NCBI GenBank assembly: GCA_963678675.1
Contig: OY783191.1
Span: 21,316,024 to 21,380,023 of the forward strand
Direction: 5' to 3'
DNA length: 64,000 nucleotides
Source of the DNA: Xiphydria camelus
Lineage: Eukaryota > Arthropoda > Insecta > Hymenoptera > Xiphydriidae
The notes under the pieces were generated by a model. It worked only from the letters and a program-made list of their open reading frames with translations. It searched no databases and was not told where the DNA came from. A program made the translations under genes and the position numbers. This document shows positions 55,621 through 64,000 of the stretch, in pieces (the first letter of the stretch is position 1; every line of letters begins with the position of its first letter).

Positions 55621-57410
55621 GCATTTTTTTATATTTTATTTTTTTCCACAATTTTGCGTTTTTTTCGGTAAAGCGTTTATATGCATTCGAGAGCCCTTTA
55701 CTTGTTCTATAAACTTATCTGCTTGAATTTTTCGAATTCATTAATTTTAATCAATTGTCAGGCATCTGAAATGGAAATTTTAGGCGGCAAAAAAATCCAT
55801 TTTTGTCACTCAGTGTCGAAAACCTCGGTTTTTCGATCGTCCTCGACGCATGTGAAATCGTATTTCACACACTGAAGCTGCTCAGTGTGTAAACAACCTG
55901 CGCAGTGCGTGAACAGTTTTTTCTTCACTGGCGCCCACGCTCCAACCTCGGTTTTGACACTGGTGACAAAAAGTCAAATTCGATATTCGTTTGTTTCGCG
56001 CTGTTTTTAACTCGTGTGATAGCCGCACTCGCTTCGCTCGCGCGGCAAACTTCACACTCGTTAAAAACATGCACTTCACGCACTCGTATCGAAAATAACT
56101 ATTTTGTCACTCAGTGTCAAATACTCAGTTTCATGGGCGTCCTCGACGCATGTGAAATCATCTTTCACACACCAATTCGTGAAAAGTTGCGCAGTGCGTG
56201 AAATCGTCAACCTCGTATTTGACACTTAGTGACAAATAGTTATTTTCGATACGAGTACCTGAAGCGCATGTTTTTAACGAGTGTGAAGTTTGCCGCACGA
56301 GCGAAGCGAGTGCGGCAATCACACGAGTTAAAAACGGCGCGAAACGCACGAATATCGAATTTGACTTTTTGTCACCAGTGTCAAAACCGAGGTTGGAGCG
56401 TGGGCGCGGACGGGGTCCGGGGTGGCGGTACGGAGGGGGTTGGGGGGGCGGAGCCCCCCCAAAAGAAAGATTATAAAACATATTTTTTTAAAGAAAAGAA
56501 AGAAAAAAATAACACATTGAAAGAGAGTTAGAGTAAAATTATAAACTTTTATCAATATCAAAAAAAATTAAATATGCATTTTTTCGACAATAAAAAAAAT
56601 CAACAAATTCATAGTTGGACACTGATAAGCAATAACGTGTCAACCAACACTGGTTCCATTTTTTAATAAAAACGGGATCCATTGTCACGAGTTTTTATCT
56701 ATTTCACACTATAAAACTACAATTCACCGTTTTGTAGTTATGTGTACTGGCTTTCTGTCTCACCGTTTTGAGGTTATGTGTACCGGCTTTCTGTCAACTG
56801 TGTAGTCTCTCGGCGCATACGCAGTGTTGGACATTCGGTTGGATTCACTGACTGCTAACTTCACAACTATTTCTCCAGTGCAGAAAAAAGTGTTCACGCA
56901 CTGCGCAGGTTGTTCACACACTGGTAGCTTCAGTGCGTGAAACACGATTTCACAAGCGTCGAGGACGATCGAAAAACCGAGGTTTTTGACACTGGGTGAC
57001 AAAAAAATAGAATTCGTTATTCGGTTGTTTCGCGCCGTTTTAATGAGTGTGATTGCCGTACTCGCTTCGCTCGTGCGGCAAACTTCACACTCGTTAAAAA
57101 CGGCGCTTCACGCCCTCATAACGAAAGTAACTATTTCGATATCTGCTCTATTTCGCCTTTCGTCGTGGTTAAAAAACTACGGAAGCAGCTCGTGACATTT
57201 GTGACGTATAAGGAGTACTGGATTTTGGGAAACTGGATTTTTTTGCCGCCTGGAATTTCCATTTCAAGTGCCTGAAAATTGATTAAAAATAATGAATTCG
57301 AAAAATTCAAGCAGATAGATTTGTAGAGCAAGAAAAAGGCTCTCCAATGCATATAAACACTTTGCCGAAAAGAACGCAAAATTGCGGAAAAAAATAAAAT
57401 ATAAAAAAGC
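55620..57410. repeat. Complex inverted composite with TCGCTTCGCTCG palindromes
   Basis: Blocks at 55640-56080 recur inverted at 56160-56420 and at 56870-57400. The core GCCGCACGAGCGAAGCGAGT or its complement appears near 56023, 56290 and 57055. The outer blocks share GATCGTCCTCGACGC and TTCGAATTCATT with complements near 56955 and 57290. The centre has a GC-rich GGGGGGGCGGAGCCCCCCC hairpin near 56442. It looks like successive foldback duplications. The open frames inside are repeat artefacts. Confidence 0.7.
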
Positions 57411-57959
57411 GCGGGAATGATTTCGATTGCCGGTAATGTAGAAGTAGTCAACCAACTGTCATACTATTTCGCATAACCCTTGTTGCAATGATTAGTCCGT
57501 GTCTTTCCAACTTACGCTCATATGAATATCGTTTAAATCTTGAGATACTAGGGGCCCTCTACAAATGGTTGTGATCTTACTTTTTGCCAGCAATGAGGAA
57601 TGTATTATAAAATTAGATATTTTTATACGCATGTATGAAATATTGCATGATTAGCTCAAGCAACAGGGACCTAAAAAGAGCCTTACCCTAAAAAAAATAG
57701 GGGAGTTTTGAAGTTTGCTAGTTTAGCTCAGTTTCACATCCTGAACAACGGTAAATTTGCAGAATCGTAGCGTTGACAGCAGCGCCGCCATATTAGCAAA
57801 ATGGCGTCCAAATCCGGTTTTTTGCATTATCTTCTTTCCAGCGCCTCTTAGGTAAAAGGTAATTATGTAATAAAAAGATATGAAAATTGTAGAGGATAAA
57901 ATTCTCTAGAAGTTTTGTTTAAAACTTTTTTTCTCAAACAAATAATTTCAGAGTTACGC
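57411..57959. other. No gene recognised
   Basis: AT-rich sequence; 57770-57805 holds the CGCCGCCATATTAGCAAAAT phrase related to 50665. Confidence 0.35.
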
Positions 57960-57963
57960 TTAA

Positions 57964-58678
57964 GGTAGTAGTCTGGTAACTTATGCCTATTTTCATGACT
58001 TCTTTGGAGGGTGGTTTTTTATAGGAAAATAAAAATGAATTATCTTGAATATTTAGAGTGTTTTTATTTACATATTGAAAATATAAAAAAAAATTTATTT
58101 GAAAAAATTTAATAGTTTATTACTATTATTATTGTCACTCGAAGTTGGAATCTCAAAAAAAATGCACGTGGGTGGCCCGGGTCCTAACTTTTTTTCTACT
58201 GAACCGATTGCTTTCAAATTTTAACAGGCTGTTCTACACACTTATAGTTCTCGTCGGTACTAACGAGAATTTTTTTCACCCCTAACTTTTTATTTTACAA
58301 CCCTTTCTTTGCTAAAATAAAAGGACTTTTTTTTCAAAGTCCGCCATTTTGTTATTTACCCTTGAAATTTAACTTCAGTAGTTCCGACCAGAATGACATG
58401 TCTATAGATTAAGAATAATCAAGAATATTTGATTTCAGATAACATCATGAGCCAAAATCACCCGGGCCACCCACGTGCATTTTTTTTGAGATTCCAACTT
58501 CGAGTGACAATAATAATAGTAATAAACTATTAAATTTTTTCAAATAAATTTTTTTTTATATTTTCAATATGTAAATAAAAACACTCTAAATATTCAAGAT
58601 AATTCATTTTTATTTTCCTATAAAAAACCACCCTCCAAAGAAGTCATGAAAATAGGCATAAGTTACCAGACTACTACC
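57964..58678. mobile_element. 715-bp TTAA element with 219-bp inverted arms
   Basis: Ends GGTAGTAGTCTGGTAACTTA and the complement are flanked by TTAA at 57960-57963 and 58679-58682. Arms 57964-58182 and 58460-58678 are equal in length and appear almost identical in inverse orientation, so insertion or duplication is recent. The 277-bp centre has no coding frame. Confidence 0.9.
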
Positions 58679-58763
58679 TTAAGTAAAGTGGAGCACTTTT
58701 CTTAAAATTGCATTCACGTACCCTTCTCAATCTGGATTTTTTTGCATTGCCAATTACCGATTC

Positions 58764-58882
58764 ATTATGTTTTCATAATCAATTGAATCGGTTATTTGGA
58801 AAGGGGCACATCTACCTAACCTTATATGGGTAGATGTGCCCTTTTCCAAGTAACCGATTCAATTGTACTCGTTTGTGCATAA
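58764..58882. mobile_element. Small hairpin MITE
   Basis: CAATTGAATCGGTTATTTGG at 58780 and its near complement ending at 58865 enclose GGGGCACATCTACC and its complement with an 11-bp loop. It is strongly palindromic. Confidence 0.7.
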
Positions 58883-58929
58883 TGTAGAGCACATGCGTAT
58901 CGTCACGATGCAGTTTGTAAATCAAAAAT

Positions 58930-59701
58930 TAATTACTAGCATCTGTCGAAGCACACGAACAAAACTTCTACGAAACTGTCGTAAGGAAATTCAGACAACA
59001 ACTGCGAAAACTTGAAAATAATGGGTCTACTGCAAAACTGTAGATGCAATATTTCAAGATGGTAACTCTGATGAAGCAGTTCATTGAAACAGAACGAATG
59101 GACAAGTGGCAGCTTCATCTTGATACTGTCCAGAAAATGCTTCTCTTTCTGCCACGTAAGCGGCCACTTCGCCTACTCAAAGTCTTGCCATCTGTATTTG
59201 CAGGATATGCTTCATTTGAAAGAGAAAATGGATCCACTCGAGTACGAAGCATTTACAGTGAAGGGATATTTTACCATCAGACGCTCCGACAAGTTTTGGT
59301 CAGGAATTTGGTCCGATATGACCACCGAACAAACATTAATGAGGAGGATGAAAAGCATTGGTGGGTTTACATACGGACGTGGTATAACGGATAGCGTCCT
59401 GACAATGTGGACGTTAGGGATGGTATTTCTCCACAATATCTTCGGCAAAATTGAAATTTTTTGCGACATATCTCTAGAAACAACGGAGCAGCATGTGGAC
59501 ATGAGAAGTTCATGTATTATTAGCGACAATAAAGGCCTCGAGAAACTGGAAAATTGGTTCACCCAGCATCAGACGTTCCCGAAGATCAATGACTTAATGT
59601 CCATAAGCACGGGAATTGTTGGAGATGAGCAAATTAACTGCCCCATGTCTCAAGAGGTCGGCACTGTAAACATTTTAAATGTGATCGCCAAGGACTTGTG
59701 A
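58930..59701 (+). pseudogene. C-terminal fragment of a fifth orphan insect family
   Basis: FRQQLRKLENNGSTAKL is followed by a TAG at 59041-59043, then MQYFKMVTLMKQFIETERMD and KWQLHLDTVQKML. The frame shifts near 59140 and continues FCHVSGHFAYSKSCHLYLQD, then RRSDKFWSGIWSDMTTEQTL and GRGITDSVLTMWTLGMVFLH, ending with a TGA at 59701. I recall these motifs from a repeated uncharacterized insect family. The fragment ends exactly where the LTR begins, so the TGA is formed with LTR bases. Function unknown. Confidence 0.6.
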
Positions 59702-60631
59702 CGTGGAGAATCGCTCCGCGTCACAAAAAAAGGGTACAATCGGCCCCTTCGAGATAACGCGTGCGAATCGGCCATCGAAAGCCGCGCGTTCCGGTACCGT
59801 ACCGGCGAGTGAGTCCCGTACGAACCGCTATACGAGCAACATCGTTTATATAGCACGTAACGATAGCGCCGTCTGTTTTCACGTTCGTTGAACGTGCTTC
59901 TAAAACGTCCGACGCGAGTGAGGTGCGATTACGCAGCGCGAGATAGGGAGAACGTCGAGAGCCAAGCGGAGAACGAGATCGGATCGAAGGATCGTGAGGG
60001 AGCTTCGAAGCCGTCCTCAGGACCCGGGAAGCCCGGGAGACCTCCGTCACGGATAGCGGGATCCATCGGCGATCACCAGCGAGTCCGGTACGCTTTTCCC
60101 TCTTAGCGCGCGACCTCCGACTCGCCTCCGCGCCGTTAGCATTTCGACAGCGCCTCCACGCGTACCGTTAGCGCGCCGTCAGCGCCTCCGCACGAGCGTT
60201 TCGTCTCGTCGGCGAATCGAGCGGTGTCCGCGGCGTTGTGCGGCACCGTCTCGGTGTTTCGTTTGTTTAACGCTCGCGAGCGTCGTTCGGGGACCATCGT
60301 TGAGTTCCCCGTCAAATAAACGTTGTTCTCTCTGGACGTAGTCGAGGTTCTTTTTCGCGAACCCGTCCGCGAATCTATCTTCCCGGGTCCCAGCCCGCGC
60401 ACCTCGAACCGCCCCTCTACCATCTGCTAGAGGTAACCGAGCCCGACGGAAATCGGACCGTTTCCGATCCCCCGGTTCTCGTCCGTTTTCAGGGACCGCG
60501 TTCGTTTCCCTGAATGGCGGGATCGTGACCCGCCTGGCGCCCATCGTTCCGTCGTCGTGCGCGCGGCAGCGTAGCCGCTTGATAGTGGCGTAGCGGAGGG
60601 CACCGAGGGCCCTCGCCGAAACGCTACGTCA
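59699..60631 (+). mobile_element. Gypsy 5' LTR
   Basis: A 933-bp segment starts TGACGTGGAG and ends CTACGTCA, with short inverted TGACGT/ACGTCA ends, and is followed by a primer-binding-like sequence. It is GC-rich with AATAAACGTTG near 60316 as a possible polyadenylation signal. Its last third matches 34680-35008, showing a repeated family. The rest of the element lies to the right and beyond the window. Confidence 0.75.
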
Positions 60632-60636
60632 TAAAT

Positions 60637-60655
60637 TGGCGCCCAACGTGGGGCC
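60637..60655 (+). other. Candidate primer-binding site
   Basis: TGGCGCCCAACGTGGGGCC lies 5 bases after the LTR end, the usual position for pairing with a tRNA 3' end (TGG first). The specific tRNA is not assigned. Confidence 0.7.
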
Positions 60656-60671
60656 GCCTAAGCGCGTTTAA

Positions 60672-63459
60672 GGGGTAAGGCCACCATGTGCGTCAAGAAA
60701 GAAGGACGATTTTGTGCATTTTTTTTAGGAGTAGTGTAAAAGCTATAGAATTTTCTTATAAAGTACTTTATCAAGTATCTTCAAAGCTACTAAAAAATAT
60801 TTTGTTTTTAATTTTTGGTTAAGAAATGGCCGTTCCAGGGTCCGGTTTCTACGATGAATTTTTTGTGGAGGTCCAAAACGGGCGAACCGACTGTACCCAC
60901 AAGCGTGAACCTAGAACAAAAATCCAAAGATTTTTCTTTAATATATATCATAAACTAATAGACCACGTAGGGGATTTTGAAAATATTGATTTTTCGAGAA
61001 ATGGTGAGTATATAAAAGAAAAGTTCACGTTTTCGCATAAGAATTTCATACATAATCGTTTATAAAACAAAAAGTTTACAACTTATCGAAAAACCCCTAC
61101 GTGGTCTATTAGATTATATAGGTATAAAGATACCCTCAAAATTGCAAGGCAATCGATAAAGATTTGTAGCCGCTATCGGTTCGCCCGATTTGAAATTTCG
61201 TGTTCTGAGAAAAACGCGTTTAAAGTTTTAAGTAACATTTTACGGTCGAAAATTATAGTATACCTTTAATCCGCGATGCCTGCACCGTATAGTTGGCCTT
61301 CTATGTTAATGTTGAGTTCTTCTTCTTCTTTTCTGGCTGATTTTGCGGCAATTCGAGCTGTTTTTGCAGCCTCAGTCAGCGATCGGTTCGAAAAATCGAC
61401 GCGGAGTTCGTCCGCCTCAACGCAGAAATTGTAGCAATTCCTTCCAACTGTCATGTCCAACTGTCGTATAACTTGCATTATACTACAAATTCCATCGTTG
61501 AAAGTGCACACGGCAAGATTCCCAGCAATATCCAGTACGGTTTTTCCGCTTGACGTAGATTTTGGGGACATTGACCACACCGTTGCGTTGAAACTTTCAT
61601 TGCTATTTTGCGTAAAACCACCTAAGCATCGATTTAGAAGGTCGTCGCTGCTCAACTCTTCGTAGATTGGTTTAATTGCGTCGAAAACTGTTTTCGATAG
61701 AGCCGGCTTGTGTAAAAAAGTACTAATTGATGTATTGGTGGCTTTTGCCTTTTGCCACGAACACCATGAATTTTCACCAGCTGGACACTTGCTGTGTTGA
61801 GGATTTTCATTCGTTGACAGCTTGTGATATAACGTCGCCCAAATTTCATTTCTCATTTTTTCCACAGAGTCGTGATTTCTGCGAATAGCCAAACCATAAT
61901 AAATTGAGAGCTCGTCGACAAGTTTATTTGTTAATTTTCCTTTTCCGCCGAGACCGCGTACGTTCTTTTTTAAATTTCTTAGTCTAGTGCCCATTCTTTT
62001 CTGCACGTGATCGATGCATTCTTTTTTATGTATAACAAAGCTTTCATATGGTTCAGACTTCAAAAGACCTGTAAAGGTTTTACTATCGCCATCTCCAATG
62101 TAACTGCCGTATTTTACTTGATATAAAGTTTCAGAGCGCTGAAACATTTCGATAACTGCATCTACCTCCATTTTACCAGCCGACCCCGTGTGATTTATTT
62201 GACAATCATTTTGATGTATTTCAAGCCACTCATCATACTCTGCAGTATCACTTATTTTTCTCCAATATTCGCACGCCTTGCAGTAACTGGATTTTATAAT
62301 TATATCGATTACTTTCCCAGTATTCCATCCGATCAAAGACACCAAACCGAACAATGATGAAAATCCCCGCTTTCTCCACGAACCGTCTCCTGATACTATC
62401 AATTCATTTGGTAAACCTTTTCTTGCATTTTCTTCTTTTTCTATTTTTACTGCATTTTCCATGCTAGCCTTGGAAACGCGTTCAGTAGCATCACAAATAA
62501 TGTTGACTACTTTATCATAAAATGAGTGAAATATTGGCCGAGGAAGTTCCATAAAAGCACAGAACTTCTTCATTCCGTGTAAACCTACTCCAAGCAGTCG
62601 CATGGCTATAATAATTCTTCTATTGATTTCATATGCTTTGTTATTGATGAGTGGACAATTTTGAATTTCAGTTTTCGCACACTTTTCACAAGATAGAACT
62701 ATTTTAAAACCAAGTCCGCGTATACTACTTTCAGTAAATGTGACGCCTGAGTCGCATATTTTACACTTCACTACTGACGAAATTGTTGAAAAAACAGCCA
62801 CAAAATTGATGAAACGATAACCGAACGATGCATCAACTTCGATATTACGAGCATCGCCACTTAGCTTCAATTTCATAGCGGACGTGCCGACGCTTTCGGA
62901 GGAATCGAGTGCCTCCGCTTCATAACGGTTTGCAGGTCGCTTTCGTGACATAGACGGCTTTTTAAACAAACTTCTTCCACCTCGTTTAGCTTTATAGCCA
63001 CCATATTTCGATTTATCACACATTTTATTCACTAATTTCAGTAACTCGTAGTAAAAAGATAAACTGATGAAACACGAAGCAAAATCACGCACGCGGCGTC
63101 CGTCTGACAGCTAGAATGACTTTACATAAAATAAATGGCCGAATAGTACTGCTAATGACACGAGCCTCAACTCCGATAATACGTCTCAACATGCATTTAA
63201 TTAACAGTTAGCCCACTAATCGGGGAGATCTCCCTATTCAATGTAGTTTGGCTCGCCCGAGCGCGGTGGAAACCGTATAGTTGGCTATGGCACTAAGTGT
63301 TAATGCGCCGCGCGGCGTCTCTGTAAATTGACGTAAACGACCGATTCGAAATTTTTTTGACTACGAAACCTTTTTTTTCTTATTCTTGAGGGTTTAAGGA
63401 AGGTTTTAAGCTAATAAAAAAAAATCGATTTTTGAAAAGTTCCATGGTGGCCTTACCCC
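60672..63459 (-). mobile_element. 2788-bp autonomous TTAA element with Mutator-like transposase
   Basis: Ends GGGGTAAGGCCACCATG and its perfect complement are flanked by TTAA at 60668-60671 and 63460-63463. It interrupts a Gypsy leader whose GC-rich sequence continues on both sides. One long undamaged ORF lies on the minus strand. The 60.7-61.26 kb part is non-coding and includes an inverted pair (AGACCACGTAGGGG at 60960, complement at 61097). Confidence 0.9.
61266..63023 (-). CDS. Mutator-like transposase domain protein, intact ORF
   Basis: The frame is open from 63092 to a stop at 61266 (608 codons). The second ATG at 63023 is preferred: it starts a basic segment (KSKYGGYKAKRGGRSLFKKP) like family members, while the first 23 codons look like leader sequence. 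Numbering from 63092, a CxxC...CxxC zinc motif lies at C110/C113 and C135/C138; SGDGSWRKRG has D236; CKAC and H293/C297 form a second metal motif; YIGDGDSKTF has D334/D336; HVQKRMGTRL follows; TQNSNESFN has E499. This matches the Mutator-like transposase domain family of arthropods and the D-D-E pattern expected of a nuclease. It lies inside TTAA-flanked TIRs and is probably functional. Confidence 0.85.
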   Translation of the reverse strand: MCDKSKYGGYKAKRGGRSLFKKPSMSRKRPANRYEAEALDSSESVGTSAMKLKLSGDARNIEVDASFGYRFINFVAVFSTISSVVKCKICDSGVTFTESSIRGLGFKIVLSCEKCAKTEIQNCPLINNKAYEINRRIIIAMRLLGVGLHGMKKFCAFMELPRPIFHSFYDKVVNIICDATERVSKASMENAVKIEKEENARKGLPNELIVSGDGSWRKRGFSSLFGLVSLIGWNTGKVIDIIIKSSYCKACEYWRKISDTAEYDEWLEIHQNDCQINHTGSAGKMEVDAVIEMFQRSETLYQVKYGSYIGDGDSKTFTGLLKSEPYESFVIHKKECIDHVQKRMGTRLRNLKKNVRGLGGKGKLTNKLVDELSIYYGLAIRRNHDSVEKMRNEIWATLYHKLSTNENPQHSKCPAGENSWCSWQKAKATNTSISTFLHKPALSKTVFDAIKPIYEELSSDDLLNRCLGGFTQNSNESFNATVWSMSPKSTSSGKTVLDIAGNLAVCTFNDGICSIMQVIRQLDMTVGRNCYNFCVEADELRVDFSNRSLTEAAKTARIAAKSARKEEEELNINIEGQLYGAGIAD

Positions 63460-63463
63460 TTAA

Positions 63464-64000
63464 CGTCTTTTCGCGAATCTACGGTTCGAATAACCCGATA
63501 ACCGCCGCGAATTCGAAAAAGAGAAACCTCGGCGGCTTGGACGAGGACGATTCGATAAGAATCGCGAATTTTTTTTTCGTCGTTTCTTGCGTCGTTATCG
63601 TTTCCGGATTATCCGATTCGGTTTGAGCGGCTCGATCGTTACAGGGTCAAGCGGATCTTTCGCACATCGAGGATTGGGACGATTCCCACGGGCTCACCGA
63701 CGAACGGTAGTGATAGTGTCGCGAGACATACCCACACGCGAAGCGTCGCGGCCGGTCTTGTCTATCGGGACAGTACACAGACAAGTCTCGCCGCCTGGGC
63801 CGTGACCCAGAAACGCGAGTGTACAGCTGATCGGCCAAATACCGACACCGCGATATTTCGAAGCGGTTCCGGGCTCGATCAGCTGAGCGATCAACGACCG
63901 TTTCGTCGAGCACGCACGCGTCGGGATTTGAGTGCGCGTTTCAATCCCCGGTCGTGCCGATATCACCCGCATCATGTCACGTGCGTCGAGTGACTCGCAC
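63464..64000 (+). mobile_element. Gypsy leader, continuation right of the insertion
   Basis: GC-rich sequence with many TCG/CGA triplets resembles the composition of the LTR and of the Gypsy body at 27.3-33 kb. It continues the leader interrupted at 60671. No gag motif is reached before the window ends. Confidence 0.55.

Noticed and set aside
55882..56531. Frames with the shared peptide ISNLTFCHQCQNRGWS
   Set aside because: They are translations of the inverted repeat in both orientations, with no independent coding evidence.
60826..61065. Second gene inside the TTAA element
   Set aside because: 79 codons without recognisable motif, overlapping an inverted pair.

Overview
This window is gene-poor, AT-rich eukaryotic DNA made almost entirely of transposable elements. 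The repertoire points to an arthropod, most likely an insect: several mariner lineages, a Tc-like element, hAT, pogo/Tigger and PIF/Harbinger pieces, TTAA-target elements, Gypsy elements with insect-style leader sequences, and fragments of protein families I recall as high-copy uncharacterized proteins of insect genomes. Candidate introns with GT-AG borders confirm a eukaryote. Order or species cannot be fixed from the sequence. I found no convincing intact host gene.

Layout. 0-1.5 kb: an orphan insect protein family member split by an inversion. 1.6-5 kb: a palindromic element holding five 206-259 bp tandem units, then a fragment of a second orphan family. 5.9-7.8 kb: a diverged ~135 bp satellite interrupted by a solo-LTR-like insert and a hairpin MITE. 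7.8-11.2 kb: mariner remnants inside a 2 kb head-to-head palindrome, then a second palindrome with tRNA-like arms. 12.6-18.95 kb: a mariner apparently split by about 5.5 kb of insertions, including a hAT with perfect 8-bp target duplications and a third orphan family. 19.5-26 kb: MITEs, a 1 kb TTAA element, satellite, an endonuclease fragment. 26.2-35 kb: a Tc-like remnant, a degenerate Gypsy gag-pol body and a separate LTR fragment. 35.1-37.8 kb: orphan family and mariner remnants. 38.6-40.1 kb: three elements nested like shells. 42.3-48.1 kb: two orphan-family loci, one inside 250-bp terminal inverted repeats. 48.6-50.6 kb: a 2 kb palindrome. 51.2-54.5 kb: a Harbinger exon and a nearly complete pogo element. 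55.6-58.7 kb: inverted composites and a 715-bp TTAA element with matching 219-bp arms. 58.9-64 kb: an orphan-family fragment abutting a Gypsy 5' LTR and primer-binding site, whose leader is interrupted by an apparently intact 2.8 kb element encoding a Mutator-like transposase.

How it fits together. The only long undamaged reading frame is the Mutator-like transposase at 61.27-63.02 kb. Its element is flanked by TTAA, as are three non-autonomous elements with unrelated interiors, so a shared TTAA-duplicating machinery is plausible. The element at 43.9-47.4 kb ties an orphan three-CxxC protein family to a TIR-bounded DNA transposon. All other coding regions carry frameshifts, stops, deletions or inversions.
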